From Maricurvus nonylphenolicus (GTDB taxonomy: Bacteria; Pseudomonadota; Gammaproteobacteria; Pseudomonadales; Cellvibrionaceae), in the NCBI RefSeq assembly GCF_042854845.1, contig NZ_AP031498.1, positions 5,146,001-5,210,000 on the forward strand: DNA of 64,000 nt, given 5' to 3'. A program made the translations under genes and the position numbers. Positions 7,487 through 16,618 of this stretch are shown piece by piece. The notes below the pieces were generated by a model that ran no database searches, was not told the origin of the DNA, and saw only the letters and a program-made list of their open reading frames with translations. The first letter of the stretch is position 1; each line of letters starts with the position of its first letter.

Positions 7487-9886
7487 CTACATCGCCATCG
7501 ATACACCACGAATACTATTATTCTTAAACTCCGGTTGGCACAAGAACACTCGACCAGACTCTATGCCCTGTTCTAGTAGGGCTTGCTTAACCTGAATGCT
7601 TCGCTGGCTGGCCAACTCCACCAGAACAGCTTCCTGGACAGGCACCTTAGGATTGAAAGATTGCAACGCCTGGCGATCTTCGTCGTTACTGGAAGCACAG
7701 GCGGTAAGATTTAACTTCGGTCGCGAAGCCAAAAGATCACTGACCTTACCCAGATAAGCCTGCTGCTCTGACGATAAACCGGCCTGGCCGGCTGGGTACT
7801 CAATGGGATCGAGACTGATTGAAGACAACTTGTCACCCACCATATTGGCGGCCATCAATACAGCACCATAGGGCTGCAGGGCATAGGTTAAATAATTTGT
7901 TGCGCCCGATTTCAATGCATTGGCCAGTGCTTTATTAATCACACTGCTGACATTGATATTAGGATCATCCAGCCGCCCCTTGATAGGCACCTCCAACTGA
8001 ATATTGTCATCACCATCTCGCAGCATATTCAAGGCAAAGCTTAATGGTACATCCAACTGTTGTGCCATGGGCTGTGGTTTGCTCGGGTCAACAGATTTTA
8101 ATTGCAGTTGGCGCAGCAATAGTTTGTTATTAAATTCAATATCGTTGTTGTCGATCTTCAAATCAAAATCGTGATCATATTGTCCGCGGGTTAAGTGATA
8201 GCCGATATAGGCCTCGCTATAAGGCGAAACACTCGGCAGTGGTACCGCTTTAATATCACCGCTTAACGCCAGGCCTACCTGTTCGGCAAAGGGTTTGATC
8301 TCGCCGTCAATTTTGATTTTGGAAAAATCACCCAAGCTGCCCAGCACACTCAATTGTGCCGGTTTATCAGGATAGCGCTGATCCAAGCCGGTCACAGAAA
8401 CGTGATTGAGCTTAATGAATTCCTTAACCGGTACAGCAAAACGCTGATCGGTAAAATACAGCTGACTGGTGCCGCCAAGGCTGGCCTCACCCACGGCAAG
8501 AGTAAACGTCTTTTCTTCTGCCACAGATTCTGTTGTGCCCTGTGGCTCTGACGGTCTCTCTTCGGCAACATCATCTTCCGCCTGGTCTGTCAGCCCTGCC
8601 AGCACCGGCCCCAGCATAGTCTGCACCTGCAGCTCACCCTGCTCTGTAACAGTGAGCTGATAGTGAGCATCGGTAACCTGGCTTTTGGCAATTTGTAGGT
8701 GTTTACCCTCTTGCAAATCCCACTGATCAATATCAACCGCAGCGGCGTAAAAACGCCCTCGATCATCTTCCTCGCGGCTCAAACTATAAAGCTGTTCGGC
8801 GTGCAGCTGATCAAACCGCACATTGTTATTCTGATCCAGTGAAAGGCTATCGAGCGTTAAAACCTGCCAAGCCAAGAGCGCCAGTTGCTGCCGGGTATCC
8901 GTGATCATCAAACCGTTTGAGTTTAGGTTGCCCTGCACTTGATAAGTTAGCGCCTGCTGTTGCAGACCAAACATAATTTCGCCCTGCCAACCAAGCCCGT
9001 CCAAATCCAGGCGAATAGACTTGTACTCCGTCATGAAGTTTTGCAAACCCAACTGAGTCTGTACTCCGAGCTGTATATTACCTTGCCAATCCCATTCACC
9101 CTGCACATTAAGATCAAGATCAACCGCCCCCTTTAACGGCTCTTCCGGTAATGCGGTAATACCTGCAAGGTTAACCCCCTGCAGATTAAGTTGAGCACTT
9201 AAACTTGGCTGCTTATCCCAGGGGGAGACCTCAATATGCATATCCACCGGCGCCTGATTCCAGCTACCGTCAACGGACAAGACGATGGATTCATTTAGCC
9301 AGGTACTGGCATGCGCTATAGATAAATCTTCCAGGTACAACACACCTTTGGCAGCTTGGGTATAGAGGGTGAGCTCGGCATCCAACAATTGAAATGCTGC
9401 CACGGAAATTTTTGGCAAAGTAGCGGGCTCACCTGCCACCTCTGAATCTTCCTCGTTAACAACGCCAGATGTTTGCGCTTGCCCCTGAGTTAAGGGCACA
9501 ATAATTTCCAGCTCACCATTGTCCTTCTGAAAGATCCCCAAGCGGGCACCCTGCAATTGAACCTCCTCCAGGTGAATCACACCGGAGAACAATTTGAGCC
9601 AACTGAAATTTACAACGACAGTATCAATACTGAATTTAGGAGAATCATCGCGCTGCACGCTTGCCTCTCGCAAGCTCAACCTGCCGCTAAACAGATTGAC
9701 ATCCATATCTTTAATGGCCAACTGACCCACGCCCGTCGACGGCAGCCAATAGATCAATCCCCAGCGAACAGCCTCTGGCAAAACCGTTACAAATACCGCC
9801 AGAGATAATAGGGTTATCAACATGCGCTTACGCCAAGCACCGCGATTAAATACTTGTTCCTTTAGCTTCTCAAACAGCGCCTGCAT
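7487..9886 (-). CDS. DUF748 / AsmA-like large periplasmic protein
   Basis: This 799-residue protein has an N-terminal membrane anchor (about residues 20-38) and a long beta-rich periplasmic region of the DUF748 type. It includes the typical opening IKDMDVNLFSGRLSLREASV and, near the C-terminus, a PLSFALNMLRDGDDNIQLEVPIKG-type segment (about 615-640) shared by AsmA-superfamily proteins. Members of this superfamily span the periplasm and are linked to lipid transport and outer membrane homeostasis. The gene stands alone, diverging from a small membrane protein gene across 75-80 bp. The exact substrate is unknown. Confidence 0.85.
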   Translation of the reverse strand: MQALFEKLKEQVFNRGAWRKRMLITLLSLAVFVTVLPEAVRWGLIYWLPSTGVGQLAIKDMDVNLFSGRLSLREASVQRDDSPKFSIDTVVVNFSWLKLFSGVIHLEEVQLQGARLGIFQKDNGELEIIVPLTQGQAQTSGVVNEEDSEVAGEPATLPKISVAAFQLLDAELTLYTQAAKGVLYLEDLSIAHASTWLNESIVLSVDGSWNQAPVDMHIEVSPWDKQPSLSAQLNLQGVNLAGITALPEEPLKGAVDLDLNVQGEWDWQGNIQLGVQTQLGLQNFMTEYKSIRLDLDGLGWQGEIMFGLQQQALTYQVQGNLNSNGLMITDTRQQLALLAWQVLTLDSLSLDQNNNVRFDQLHAEQLYSLSREEDDRGRFYAAAVDIDQWDLQEGKHLQIAKSQVTDAHYQLTVTEQGELQVQTMLGPVLAGLTDQAEDDVAEERPSEPQGTTESVAEEKTFTLAVGEASLGGTSQLYFTDQRFAVPVKEFIKLNHVSVTGLDQRYPDKPAQLSVLGSLGDFSKIKIDGEIKPFAEQVGLALSGDIKAVPLPSVSPYSEAYIGYHLTRGQYDHDFDLKIDNNDIEFNNKLLLRQLQLKSVDPSKPQPMAQQLDVPLSFALNMLRDGDDNIQLEVPIKGRLDDPNINVSSVINKALANALKSGATNYLTYALQPYGAVLMAANMVGDKLSSISLDPIEYPAGQAGLSSEQQAYLGKVSDLLASRPKLNLTACASSNDEDRQALQSFNPKVPVQEAVLVELASQRSIQVKQALLEQGIESGRVFLCQPEFKNNSIRGVSMAM

Positions 9887-9968
9887 ATGCCCCGAATTCC
9901 TTATTAACGGTTCTTAACCCTTTCTATGGTAGGATATTCTAATTGTTTTCTGGATAATATGTTTGAAT

Positions 9969-10253
9969 ATGAAATCCCTGTTACGGCAAGTGTGTGCCCC
10001 TGTTTTAACGATTTTTGAATCCGGTGACGGCGACTATGCGTATAAGCCTTCACACCGCATTGTTCTGATTGTGATGGGTTGTCTGTTTAGCGGTTTGGCG
10101 GCGATGGTAGTTGCCCTGATGCTTCTCGGAAGTGGTGGCGATCCAGGTTATGCCATTCCCGCGCTGGTATTTGGCGGTGCAGGGTTGGTCAGCCTGATTG
10201 TTGGCACCTTAGGCAATGATCGCGCGGTCGCCAAAATCTGGGGTTCCAGATAA
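9969..10253 (+). CDS. Small two-helix membrane protein, unknown function
   Basis: The 94-residue product has two clear membrane segments (about residues 27-50 and 58-80) separated by a glycine-rich turn (GSGGDPGYAI). I do not recognise a named family. ATG at 9969 is preferred; an in-frame TTG at 9963 would add two residues. It lies 79 bp before a DUF457 gene in the same direction, so co-transcription is plausible. Confidence 0.65.
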   Translation: MKSLLRQVCAPVLTIFESGDGDYAYKPSHRIVLIVMGCLFSGLAAMVVALMLLGSGGDPGYAIPALVFGGAGLVSLIVGTLGNDRAVAKIWGSR

Positions 10254-10332
10254 ACACGCAGCCCAGACAGGCGCTGCTGTTTTTGAAGGACCCTGTCGAG
10301 CACAAGGTTGAGGATACGGTTGAGGACTAAGC

Positions 10333-11334
10333 ATGGATCCAGTCACCCAAGGCGTATTAGGCGCTGTTGTTACCCAAAGCCAGGTTAAGCCCAAGCAACT
10401 GGCCCAAGCGGCCTGTATTGGTGCCATGGCGGGTATGGCTCCCGATCTTGATGTATTGATACGCTCGGCAACTGATCCATTACTGGCGATCGAATTTCAC
10501 CGCCACTTTACCCACTCGTTATTCTTTATCCCGTTTGGTGCCCTGATCTGCAGCCTGGTGCTCTACCCGCTACTTGGCAAACGCTGGCAGCTCAGCTTTA
10601 AGAGTGTGTACCTGTGGTCGTTTATCGGTTATGCCACCCATGCACTTCTTGACGCCTGTACCAGCTACGGCACCCAATTATTTTGGCCCTTTAGCAGTCA
10701 ACGTTTTGCCTGGGATACCATCTCGGTTGTTGATCCCGCCTTTACCCTGCCAGTGTTAATACTGTGTTTTTTGGCCTGTAAACGGCAGTCGAAAACCTTT
10801 ATCTATGCCAGCATTGCCTGGATGGCCATCTATATGTCCATCGGTCACTTGCAGCATGATCGCGCCAAAGCGCTGGGAGAACAGTTGGCTCAACAGCGAG
10901 GCCACGAAGTACTGCGTCTGGAAGTCAAACCCAGCTTTGGCAACCTGGCGGTTTGGAAAGTAATTTACGAAACTCCCACACATTTTTATGTCGATGCAGT
11001 TAAACCCGGCCTGAGTCAGTCGCGCACCTGGACTGGCGACAAAGTCGTAAAGCTGGATTTGAACCAACACTTCCCCTGGCTGGATCAGGATTCTCGCCAG
11101 GCGCATGACATCGCCCGCTTTAGCTGGTTTTCAGGGGATTATGTGGCTGTCGATCCGCTTAATGAATTGCAGATTGTTGATATCCGTTACTCGCTGTTAC
11201 CTCAGGATATAAAACCCATCTGGGGTATCAAGCTTTCTCCCCAGGCCGCCACTGACCAGCATGTGCAGTACTACACCAGCCGTGAAGACTCGCGCCAGGC
11301 GTTAGGTACCTTAATCGAGATGATCTTCGAGTAG
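10333..11334 (+). CDS. DUF457 membrane-bound metal-dependent hydrolase (YbcI/YdjM-like)
   Basis: This 333-residue protein starts with the family signature MDPVTQGVLGAVV and continues with PDLDVLIRSATDPL...FHRHFTHSLFF (about residues 34-64). These supply Asp and His residues expected to bind metal. Several membrane helices follow (about 58-80, 90-110, 135-180), including HALLDACTSYGTQLFWPF. A soluble C-terminal region of about 140 residues extends beyond the core domain. The family is annotated as inner membrane metal-dependent hydrolases and its substrate is not established. E. coli YdjM of this family is LexA-controlled, but no clear LexA box was seen here. Confidence 0.88.
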   Translation: MDPVTQGVLGAVVTQSQVKPKQLAQAACIGAMAGMAPDLDVLIRSATDPLLAIEFHRHFTHSLFFIPFGALICSLVLYPLLGKRWQLSFKSVYLWSFIGYATHALLDACTSYGTQLFWPFSSQRFAWDTISVVDPAFTLPVLILCFLACKRQSKTFIYASIAWMAIYMSIGHLQHDRAKALGEQLAQQRGHEVLRLEVKPSFGNLAVWKVIYETPTHFYVDAVKPGLSQSRTWTGDKVVKLDLNQHFPWLDQDSRQAHDIARFSWFSGDYVAVDPLNELQIVDIRYSLLPQDIKPIWGIKLSPQAATDQHVQYYTSREDSRQALGTLIEMIFE

Positions 11335-11405
11335 GTTACCATTTACTCACCTCTTCCAATCACTAAACCGTTCCGTTACTATCGACCGGATTCGAGGGAA
11401 GTTAT

Positions 11406-11485
11406 AACAATAATAAAAATATATAAGGATCACACCATCCAGTGATGATCCCGGCATTACAAGTCTAAATCCTAAATAATAAAAA
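11406..11485 (+). promoter_or_regulatory. A-rich AAnAAnAA motifs ahead of the esterase gene
   Basis: AACAATAATAAAAA (11406-11419) and AATAATAAAAA (11475-11485) lie in the leader of the autotransporter esterase. The second ends just 5 bases before its ACAGGA-type ribosome binding site. Such blocks are Hfq/Crc-binding catabolite motifs in Pseudomonas mRNAs. Because a CrcZ-like RNA is encoded in this window, this leader is a candidate target. Regulation is inferred. Confidence 0.4.
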
Positions 11486-11502
11486 TAGACAGGACTTATG
11501 CT

Positions 11503-13470
11503 ATGCCTCGAGAGACTGAGAAACTATGTGCACGCCCAAAAACCTCTAAATTTGCCAAAACCAAACTGCATTGCGCTATTGCCTTAAGCTGTGCGATCGC
11601 CTCCGCCCCCACTATGGCTGCGCCCTATAGCGAGCTGATTGTATTTGGTGACAGCCTGCTCGACAGTGGTCAATTCCCCAACCCGGGAGCACCGGGGACC
11701 GGATTACGATTTACCAATACCGATGGCAGTGGTGTGTTTGAGCAAGTAGCGGTTCAACATCTGGCGGAATCACTGGGACTGGGCAATCTGGGACCATCGA
11801 CACCTTCCGACACAGCGGTAACCGTTGGTACCAACTATGCTGTGGGTGGCTATACTACGGACCAGATCCTGGCATCGATTACCGACCCCAATGGCTCCGT
11901 TGTGGATGCCACAGGTTTTGGCGGTGGTATTACAACCCGCAACGGCTACCTGGTGGATAACCCCACGATTGATGCCAACGCTTTAATCTTTATTGATGGT
12001 GGCGGCAACGATATTTTGCAGGGTGACGTCACTGATGCGACCACTGCGGCCGCCGCAGCCAACAATCTTAAAGTGGGTATTGAAGCCCTGGCTGATGCCG
12101 GTGCCAACTACATCATGTATGCCAATACCCCATCGTTTGATCTGACCCCCTTAGCGGCAGCGATGGAAGCGGCTTCTCCTGGCAGTAGTGCAGGCCTCCA
12201 AGCTTTGGGAAATCTATTAGAACAAACCGTCTACGCAACTTTACGCGAGACAAACGCCAATATTATTCCAGTTGATATGGGAGGCCTGGTAGAAGAAATT
12301 TTGCAAGATCCGGATGCCTACGGTTTTGACAGCAGCCTAGGGTCAGAGCTCTACACCACCTGCTACAATGCATCAGCCTCTCCACTGACTACCTGTACGG
12401 AGAACACCACTTACGGAATTTCTAGCGCCAACCCCGACCCAAGTAAACTGCTGTATAACGATGACGTTCACCCAACAGCAGCACTACACAATATTATGGG
12501 TGACTTTTACGCTTCCATCCTACAAGCCCCAGCAGAAGTCAGCATGTTGCCACGTATGGCCACCAATGCCGTCAGTAACAATATCACCCGCCTGCAGCAG
12601 CAACTGCGCGTAGCACCAACAGGTGATAGCAGTGCTATTGGCACCTGGCAGTTGCTGACCAATCTGGAATCCAGTGAAATTAAATACCGCGATAATTTCA
12701 GCTCAGCAGACGGCGAGCAGAACCGTGATATAGGTTCGATTGGTTTGCGTTATACCATTGACCATCACTGGAGCAGTGGTGTGATGCTCGACATCTTTAA
12801 TGATGAGTGGGAAAACGACACTTCCGAATACCCCATGAAAGGTTTTGGTGTAACAGCCTTTGGTCAGTACCGCAGCCAAACCTGGCAAGTCGATATGATG
12901 GCGGGTATTGCCGACTTTGACTTCAACGATTTGGAACGCGGTATTCAACTGGGCCAACACCTGCGCACCGAAACCGGTAACACCGATGGCTTTGCCTACA
13001 GCCTGGCATCCGAAGTAGGTTACAACCTGGCGCCGGAAATTGGTCAGTGGGCTTACGGCCCGCGGGTAAACCTGCGTTATATTCGTAGTGAAGTTGAAGG
13101 CTATAGCGAAAAAAGTGGAAGCTCTACCTCGCTCAAGTATGAAGATCAGGTTCAGGAATCTTTAACCTCAGAGTGGGGAATGTTTCTGCGTTTTGTCACT
13201 GCCGACGCCAAGCTGACAATCAATACCGAAGTCGGTTTACGCCACGAACATATTGATAGCGATGAAATGGTACGCATGACTGCACTGTCACTGGATCTTA
13301 ATAGCTATGAGTTGCCCGGCAGCCAACAGGATGCAGACGACGAGGTAACGGCATCCGTATCCGCCAGCTATCGTTTAACCGATGCCACAGCACTGACTGC
13401 AAGTTATCAGTATGTGGATGGTGACGATGAGAACAAAGCCTTTAACGTTGGCTTAAGTTTGCGTTTTTAA
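11503..13470 (+). CDS. Autotransporter GDSL esterase/lipase (EstA-like)
   Basis: This 655-residue type Va autotransporter has an N-terminal export signal ending near PTMAAPYS (about residue 40), longer than usual. An SGNH hydrolase passenger (about 45-345) shows block I FGDSLLDSG with nucleophile S51, GGGNDIL with the oxyanion Asn, and the DVHP block with D321 and H323. A C-terminal beta-barrel translocator (about 380-655) ends in Phe. It hydrolyses short-chain esters or lipids at the cell surface in Pseudomonas EstA, and I infer the same here. The gene has its own leader and is closed by a palindromic terminator shared with the convergent lipase gene. Confidence 0.92.
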   Translation: MPRETEKLCARPKTSKFAKTKLHCAIALSCAIASAPTMAAPYSELIVFGDSLLDSGQFPNPGAPGTGLRFTNTDGSGVFEQVAVQHLAESLGLGNLGPSTPSDTAVTVGTNYAVGGYTTDQILASITDPNGSVVDATGFGGGITTRNGYLVDNPTIDANALIFIDGGGNDILQGDVTDATTAAAAANNLKVGIEALADAGANYIMYANTPSFDLTPLAAAMEAASPGSSAGLQALGNLLEQTVYATLRETNANIIPVDMGGLVEEILQDPDAYGFDSSLGSELYTTCYNASASPLTTCTENTTYGISSANPDPSKLLYNDDVHPTAALHNIMGDFYASILQAPAEVSMLPRMATNAVSNNITRLQQQLRVAPTGDSSAIGTWQLLTNLESSEIKYRDNFSSADGEQNRDIGSIGLRYTIDHHWSSGVMLDIFNDEWENDTSEYPMKGFGVTAFGQYRSQTWQVDMMAGIADFDFNDLERGIQLGQHLRTETGNTDGFAYSLASEVGYNLAPEIGQWAYGPRVNLRYIRSEVEGYSEKSGSSTSLKYEDQVQESLTSEWGMFLRFVTADAKLTINTEVGLRHEHIDSDEMVRMTALSLDLNSYELPGSQQDADDEVTASVSASYRLTDATALTASYQYVDGDDENKAFNVGLSLRF

Positions 13471-13488
13471 TCGTTAGCTCGGTTTCTC

Positions 13489-13521
13489 AAAAAGTCGCAC
13501 TGCCATGCAGTGCGACTTTTA
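13489..13521. terminator. Bidirectional terminator between esterase and lipase genes
   Basis: AGTCGCACTGC and GCAGTGCGACT form a perfect 11 bp stem with a three-base loop, flanked by A on the left and T on the right, so it can end both convergent transcripts. Confidence 0.85.
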
Positions 13522-13528
13522 TGTATCA

Positions 13529-14689
13529 CTAAATTTCTGCAATTTCTTCGGCAGCTTTCGCCATTACCTCTTCAGCGGCTTTTTCTTTCGCAGCATCTTC
13601 GACAACCCGACTTTCACTCACAGCCTCAACCACCAAGTGTTGATTGGCTTCCAACGCGATAGCGCGAAGTTTTACGCAATAGTTTTTAATCGAGTGGTCT
13701 TTTAGCAACATGGTTGGCCCATAGCGCTTTAAACGTTCCACCATACGTTCCAAACGATAGGGAAGCGGCGGGTTGGCAATTAGCTCTAATGCTGTCATGG
13801 CGTTGGGGCATTCAATATCTTCAACCGAGGTCAAATATCGCTGATCACCGTAGTGGCTATAGCCTTGAAAATTGCTCAACCAAGCACGCATTCTTTGCAT
13901 CCAGCGCAACGGCAGTAACGCCACCGCAGCTAACAGTAAATCAATGGTCCACTTCGGAGGAGGCAACTGCGGCACGCCGTCGGCAGCATTGACAAGACGG
14001 TAAATGGGAATCTTCACGCCGTCAATAAAGGCCAGATCACCGACACGCGGACCGCCAAAAGTATAACAGGCTCCAGCACTTAAACAGCCCAGGTGCTTGG
14101 CGCCCATAACCGCTAAAGCCGCCCCCAGGGAGTGACCGGTAAAATAAAGCGGTAAGCCCGGGTTCTGATCAATAATCTCTTGTAGAGGTTTGTGCAAAAA
14201 CTCGTAAGCGCGATCAAACCCTGTATGCACCGCATAACCATCGCGTTTGGTCAGGTTGCCCTGTAAATCGGTTTTAATATCGGCCCAGTTTTTTTCTGTA
14301 CCACGAAAAGCAACCACCAACATGCCTGGATCGTCCTGCTCGCGGTCAGCTTCGCGCTTGGCGACAAAGCACTGGCTATCAGCCACGCTAAGGGCTTTGA
14401 CTAATGTCAGGCCAGCCTTTTGCAAAGGCCCGGTTAGCAATGCATCCGGGTCCCCTTCGGCATCGCGGGACTGGCTGATAATCTCTTTTAATTGCTCAGC
14501 CACTTCACTCTCATTGGTGGCCGCCAGGATTTGTTTGGCCAAATCCGGTAACTTTTTCGGTACTTCGAAGCGCACGTAAGCAAGGCGTGACAACTCTGCC
14601 ATCATCCAGGCGGTGCGATCACTGTAGGCTGGACGACTAACCGGCAGCGATAACAGCTGCGGTTCAGAAAAGTACGTATCCTGTTGCAT
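13529..14689 (-). CDS. Class 3 lipase family protein
   Basis: This alpha/beta hydrolase of the Lipase_3 family is 386 residues from the chosen ATG. The nucleophile elbow FTGHSLGAA places Ser at residue 187. The catalytic Asp is in NAADGVPQLPP and the His in LLKDHSIKNY. The preceding VVAFRGTEK segment forms the oxyanion region. The start at 14689 is chosen because AAGGAT stands six bases before it; an upstream in-frame ATG at 14725 is less convincing. The C-terminal 45 residues are charged and Ala/Glu-rich, probably a flexible or coiled tail. No signal peptide is evident, so it may act inside the cell or be exported by another route. Confidence 0.88.
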   Translation of the reverse strand: MQQDTYFSEPQLLSLPVSRPAYSDRTAWMMAELSRLAYVRFEVPKKLPDLAKQILAATNESEVAEQLKEIISQSRDAEGDPDALLTGPLQKAGLTLVKALSVADSQCFVAKREADREQDDPGMLVVAFRGTEKNWADIKTDLQGNLTKRDGYAVHTGFDRAYEFLHKPLQEIIDQNPGLPLYFTGHSLGAALAVMGAKHLGCLSAGACYTFGGPRVGDLAFIDGVKIPIYRLVNAADGVPQLPPPKWTIDLLLAAVALLPLRWMQRMRAWLSNFQGYSHYGDQRYLTSVEDIECPNAMTALELIANPPLPYRLERMVERLKRYGPTMLLKDHSIKNYCVKLRAIALEANQHLVVEAVSESRVVEDAAKEKAAEEVMAKAAEEIAEI

Positions 14690-14985
14690 ATGACTATCCT
14701 TATCCCTATTCCTGAGCGTAAGCATGAGAGAATTGGCCTACCTTAGCGGCGGGCACAACACGAGACAATACACGAGCCCCAACGCCAAACAAAGAACAAA
14801 CCCAGGTACTCGCAGTGAAATGTCGCGCCAAACAACATCATGGCATAAACCCGCTAATAATATTAATGATCTATGACAGAATCGTGTTAGCAGAAAATAT
14901 TATATCTACTTTGCCCACTCACTCACCTCAGAGATCAAGCCAAGCTTTATACTAAAACTGATGACAATAATGAGGGAGTGACCAA

Positions 14986-15213
14986 ATGGATATGCAACAT
15001 ATGCACACAATGTATGAAACCGGCCGCCTGATTGATGCTGTCGCCATTCCCAGCCGGGAGGATCATGGCTGGCATTTGGACTGCCACGATCTGTGGGGGC
15101 ACACCCTGCACCTGACTACCACACAGGGCCGGCCCTGTAACTTCCATACCCTGGACGCCGCCAGTGCAGCAGCACAGAGAATCGGCTTTAATGAGATGCG
15201 TATTGCCGAATAG
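14986..15213 (+). CDS. Small conserved protein upstream of pcm, unknown function
   Basis: The 75-residue product begins MDMQHMHTMYETGRLIDAV and contains GWHLDCHDLWGHTLHLTTTQG and a C-terminal AAQRIGFNEMRIAE. A GAGG ribosome binding site lies about 10 bases upstream. The stop is followed six bases later by the pcm start, so the two genes are probably co-translated. The sequence resembles small hypothetical proteins seen in pseudomonads, but I know no function. Confidence 0.75.
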   Translation: MDMQHMHTMYETGRLIDAVAIPSREDHGWHLDCHDLWGHTLHLTTTQGRPCNFHTLDAASAAAQRIGFNEMRIAE

Positions 15214-15219
15214 CAGGTT

Positions 15220-15879
15220 ATGGATCGGCAACACCTGCTTGATGGGTTAATGGAAGAAATCCATCAGGAATACCAAGACACCGCCAATTACACCCACTGC
15301 CAGCATGTCAGCCTGGCAGTGGAAGAAGCCTTACGTGAAGTACCACGCGATCTGTTTGTGCCGCCTGACTATCGCGATTACGCCTTTGCCAACAAACCCC
15401 TGCCTATTGGCAGCAATCAAACCATTTCGCAGCCCTATATCGTCGCCATCATGACTGATCTGCTGCGCTTGCAAAAAAACAGTAAGGTGCTGGAAATCGG
15501 TACCGGCTGCGGTTATCAAACCGCCATTCTGGCAAAACTTGCAACCAAGGTTTTTAGCGTGGAAATTATTCCAGCTCTGCATCAACAAGCGCTGGATAAT
15601 TTATTGATTTGTGGTGTTAACAACTGCCATTTAAAACTGGGCGACGGCAATGAAGGCTGGCCACAAGAAGCCCCCTTCGATGCCATTATTGTGACCGCCT
15701 GTGCCGACGAGATCCCGCATCCACTGCTAGAACAATTATCGCAAGAAGGCCGCCTGGTGATTCCCTTAAAGCTTTACGGGCAACAACAACTTTGCGTGGT
15801 GACTCTGGATCAATCCCGGCAGCCACATGTGCAACCGTTGTTACCGGTACGGTTTGTGCCTTTTGTCAGAGTGTCTTGA
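15220..15879 (+). CDS. pcm: Protein-L-isoaspartate O-methyltransferase
   Basis: This 219-residue SAM-dependent enzyme methylates isoaspartyl residues to start repair of aged proteins. It shows the PCMT signatures VPRDLFVPPDYRDYAFANKPLPIG and QTISQPYIVAIMTDLL (about residues 45-90) and the SAM-binding motif VLEIGTGCGYQTAIL (about 89-103). The order is typical of the family and the length is normal. The neighbouring convergent msrA gene, starting at the very next base after the pcm stop, is another protein-repair enzyme, which gives a small repair locus. Confidence 0.93.
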   Translation: MDRQHLLDGLMEEIHQEYQDTANYTHCQHVSLAVEEALREVPRDLFVPPDYRDYAFANKPLPIGSNQTISQPYIVAIMTDLLRLQKNSKVLEIGTGCGYQTAILAKLATKVFSVEIIPALHQQALDNLLICGVNNCHLKLGDGNEGWPQEAPFDAIIVTACADEIPHPLLEQLSQEGRLVIPLKLYGQQQLCVVTLDQSRQPHVQPLLPVRFVPFVRVS

Positions 15880-16500
15880 TTACTCTTTGAAAAGCAAGCG
15901 CTCTTCACCCCACAACTCATCCAGACGCTTATCGCGACGACAACCGTTACGGTAAAACTTATAACGAATGGGATTACGCTGATAATAATTTTGATGGTAG
16001 TCTTCAGCTGCATAGAAAGTCGCGCCCAATTCAATTTCAGTCACGACGTTTTGAGACAGACGGCCACTGGCATCCAATGCTTTAATACTTTTTTCCGCGG
16101 CGATTCGTTGCTGATCATTTAACGGAAAAATACCGGTGCGGTAATGGGCGCCGCGATCACAGAACTGACCACCGTCATCCAATGGATCAACGTTCACCCA
16201 AAATACCTGTAACAGTTTTTCATAACTGACCTTACTGGGGTCATAGGTAATCTGTACCACTTCGGCATGGCCGGTTTGACCGCGGGATACCTGTTTATAG
16301 GTTGGATTTAATTCTTTACCACCGGCATAACCCGACAGGGTTTCAATAACGCCATCAAGCTTGTCAAACGGCGGCTCCATACACCAAAAACAACCGCCAG
16401 CAAAAATGGCTTTTTCATACTGCGCTTTTTGCTCGGCCGACAAACCCGACGATAACCCCGTCGACAGCAGCAATACAACCACACCCAGTACTTGTCTCAT
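15880..16500 (-). CDS. msrA: Peptide methionine-S-sulfoxide reductase, exported form
   Basis: This 206-residue MsrA has an N-terminal signal peptide (hydrophobic stretch about residues 4-18, cleavage near GLSAEQ), pointing to a periplasmic enzyme. The active site GGCFWCMEPPF carries the catalytic Cys followed by FWC. The family segments GYAGGKELNPTYKQVSRGQTGHAE and YDPSKVSYEKLLQVFWVNVDP are all present. It reduces methionine sulfoxide in oxidised proteins. The end meets the pcm stop with no gap and no visible terminator between the convergent genes. Confidence 0.93.
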   Translation of the reverse strand: MRQVLGVVVLLLSTGLSSGLSAEQKAQYEKAIFAGGCFWCMEPPFDKLDGVIETLSGYAGGKELNPTYKQVSRGQTGHAEVVQITYDPSKVSYEKLLQVFWVNVDPLDDGGQFCDRGAHYRTGIFPLNDQQRIAAEKSIKALDASGRLSQNVVTEIELGATFYAAEDYHQNYYQRNPIRYKFYRNGCRRDKRLDELWGEERLLFKE

Positions 16501-16560
16501 AACATCCCCATCAATTTAAAAACCGTTACACATCAAGACCACGATGCTAATCAACAGTTC

Positions 16561-16586
16561 AAAAAAAACGGGAGCCAGGCTCCCGT
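16561..16586 (-). terminator. Terminator of hppA
   Basis: Read on the minus strand, ACGGGAGCC-T-GGCTCCCGT forms a tight stem followed by a run of T (the A run at 16561-16567 of the plus strand), 33 bases after the hppA stop. Confidence 0.85.
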
Positions 16587-16618
16587 TAATCTTCTCTCTC
16601 TTGTCTTTTTCCTCTGAT

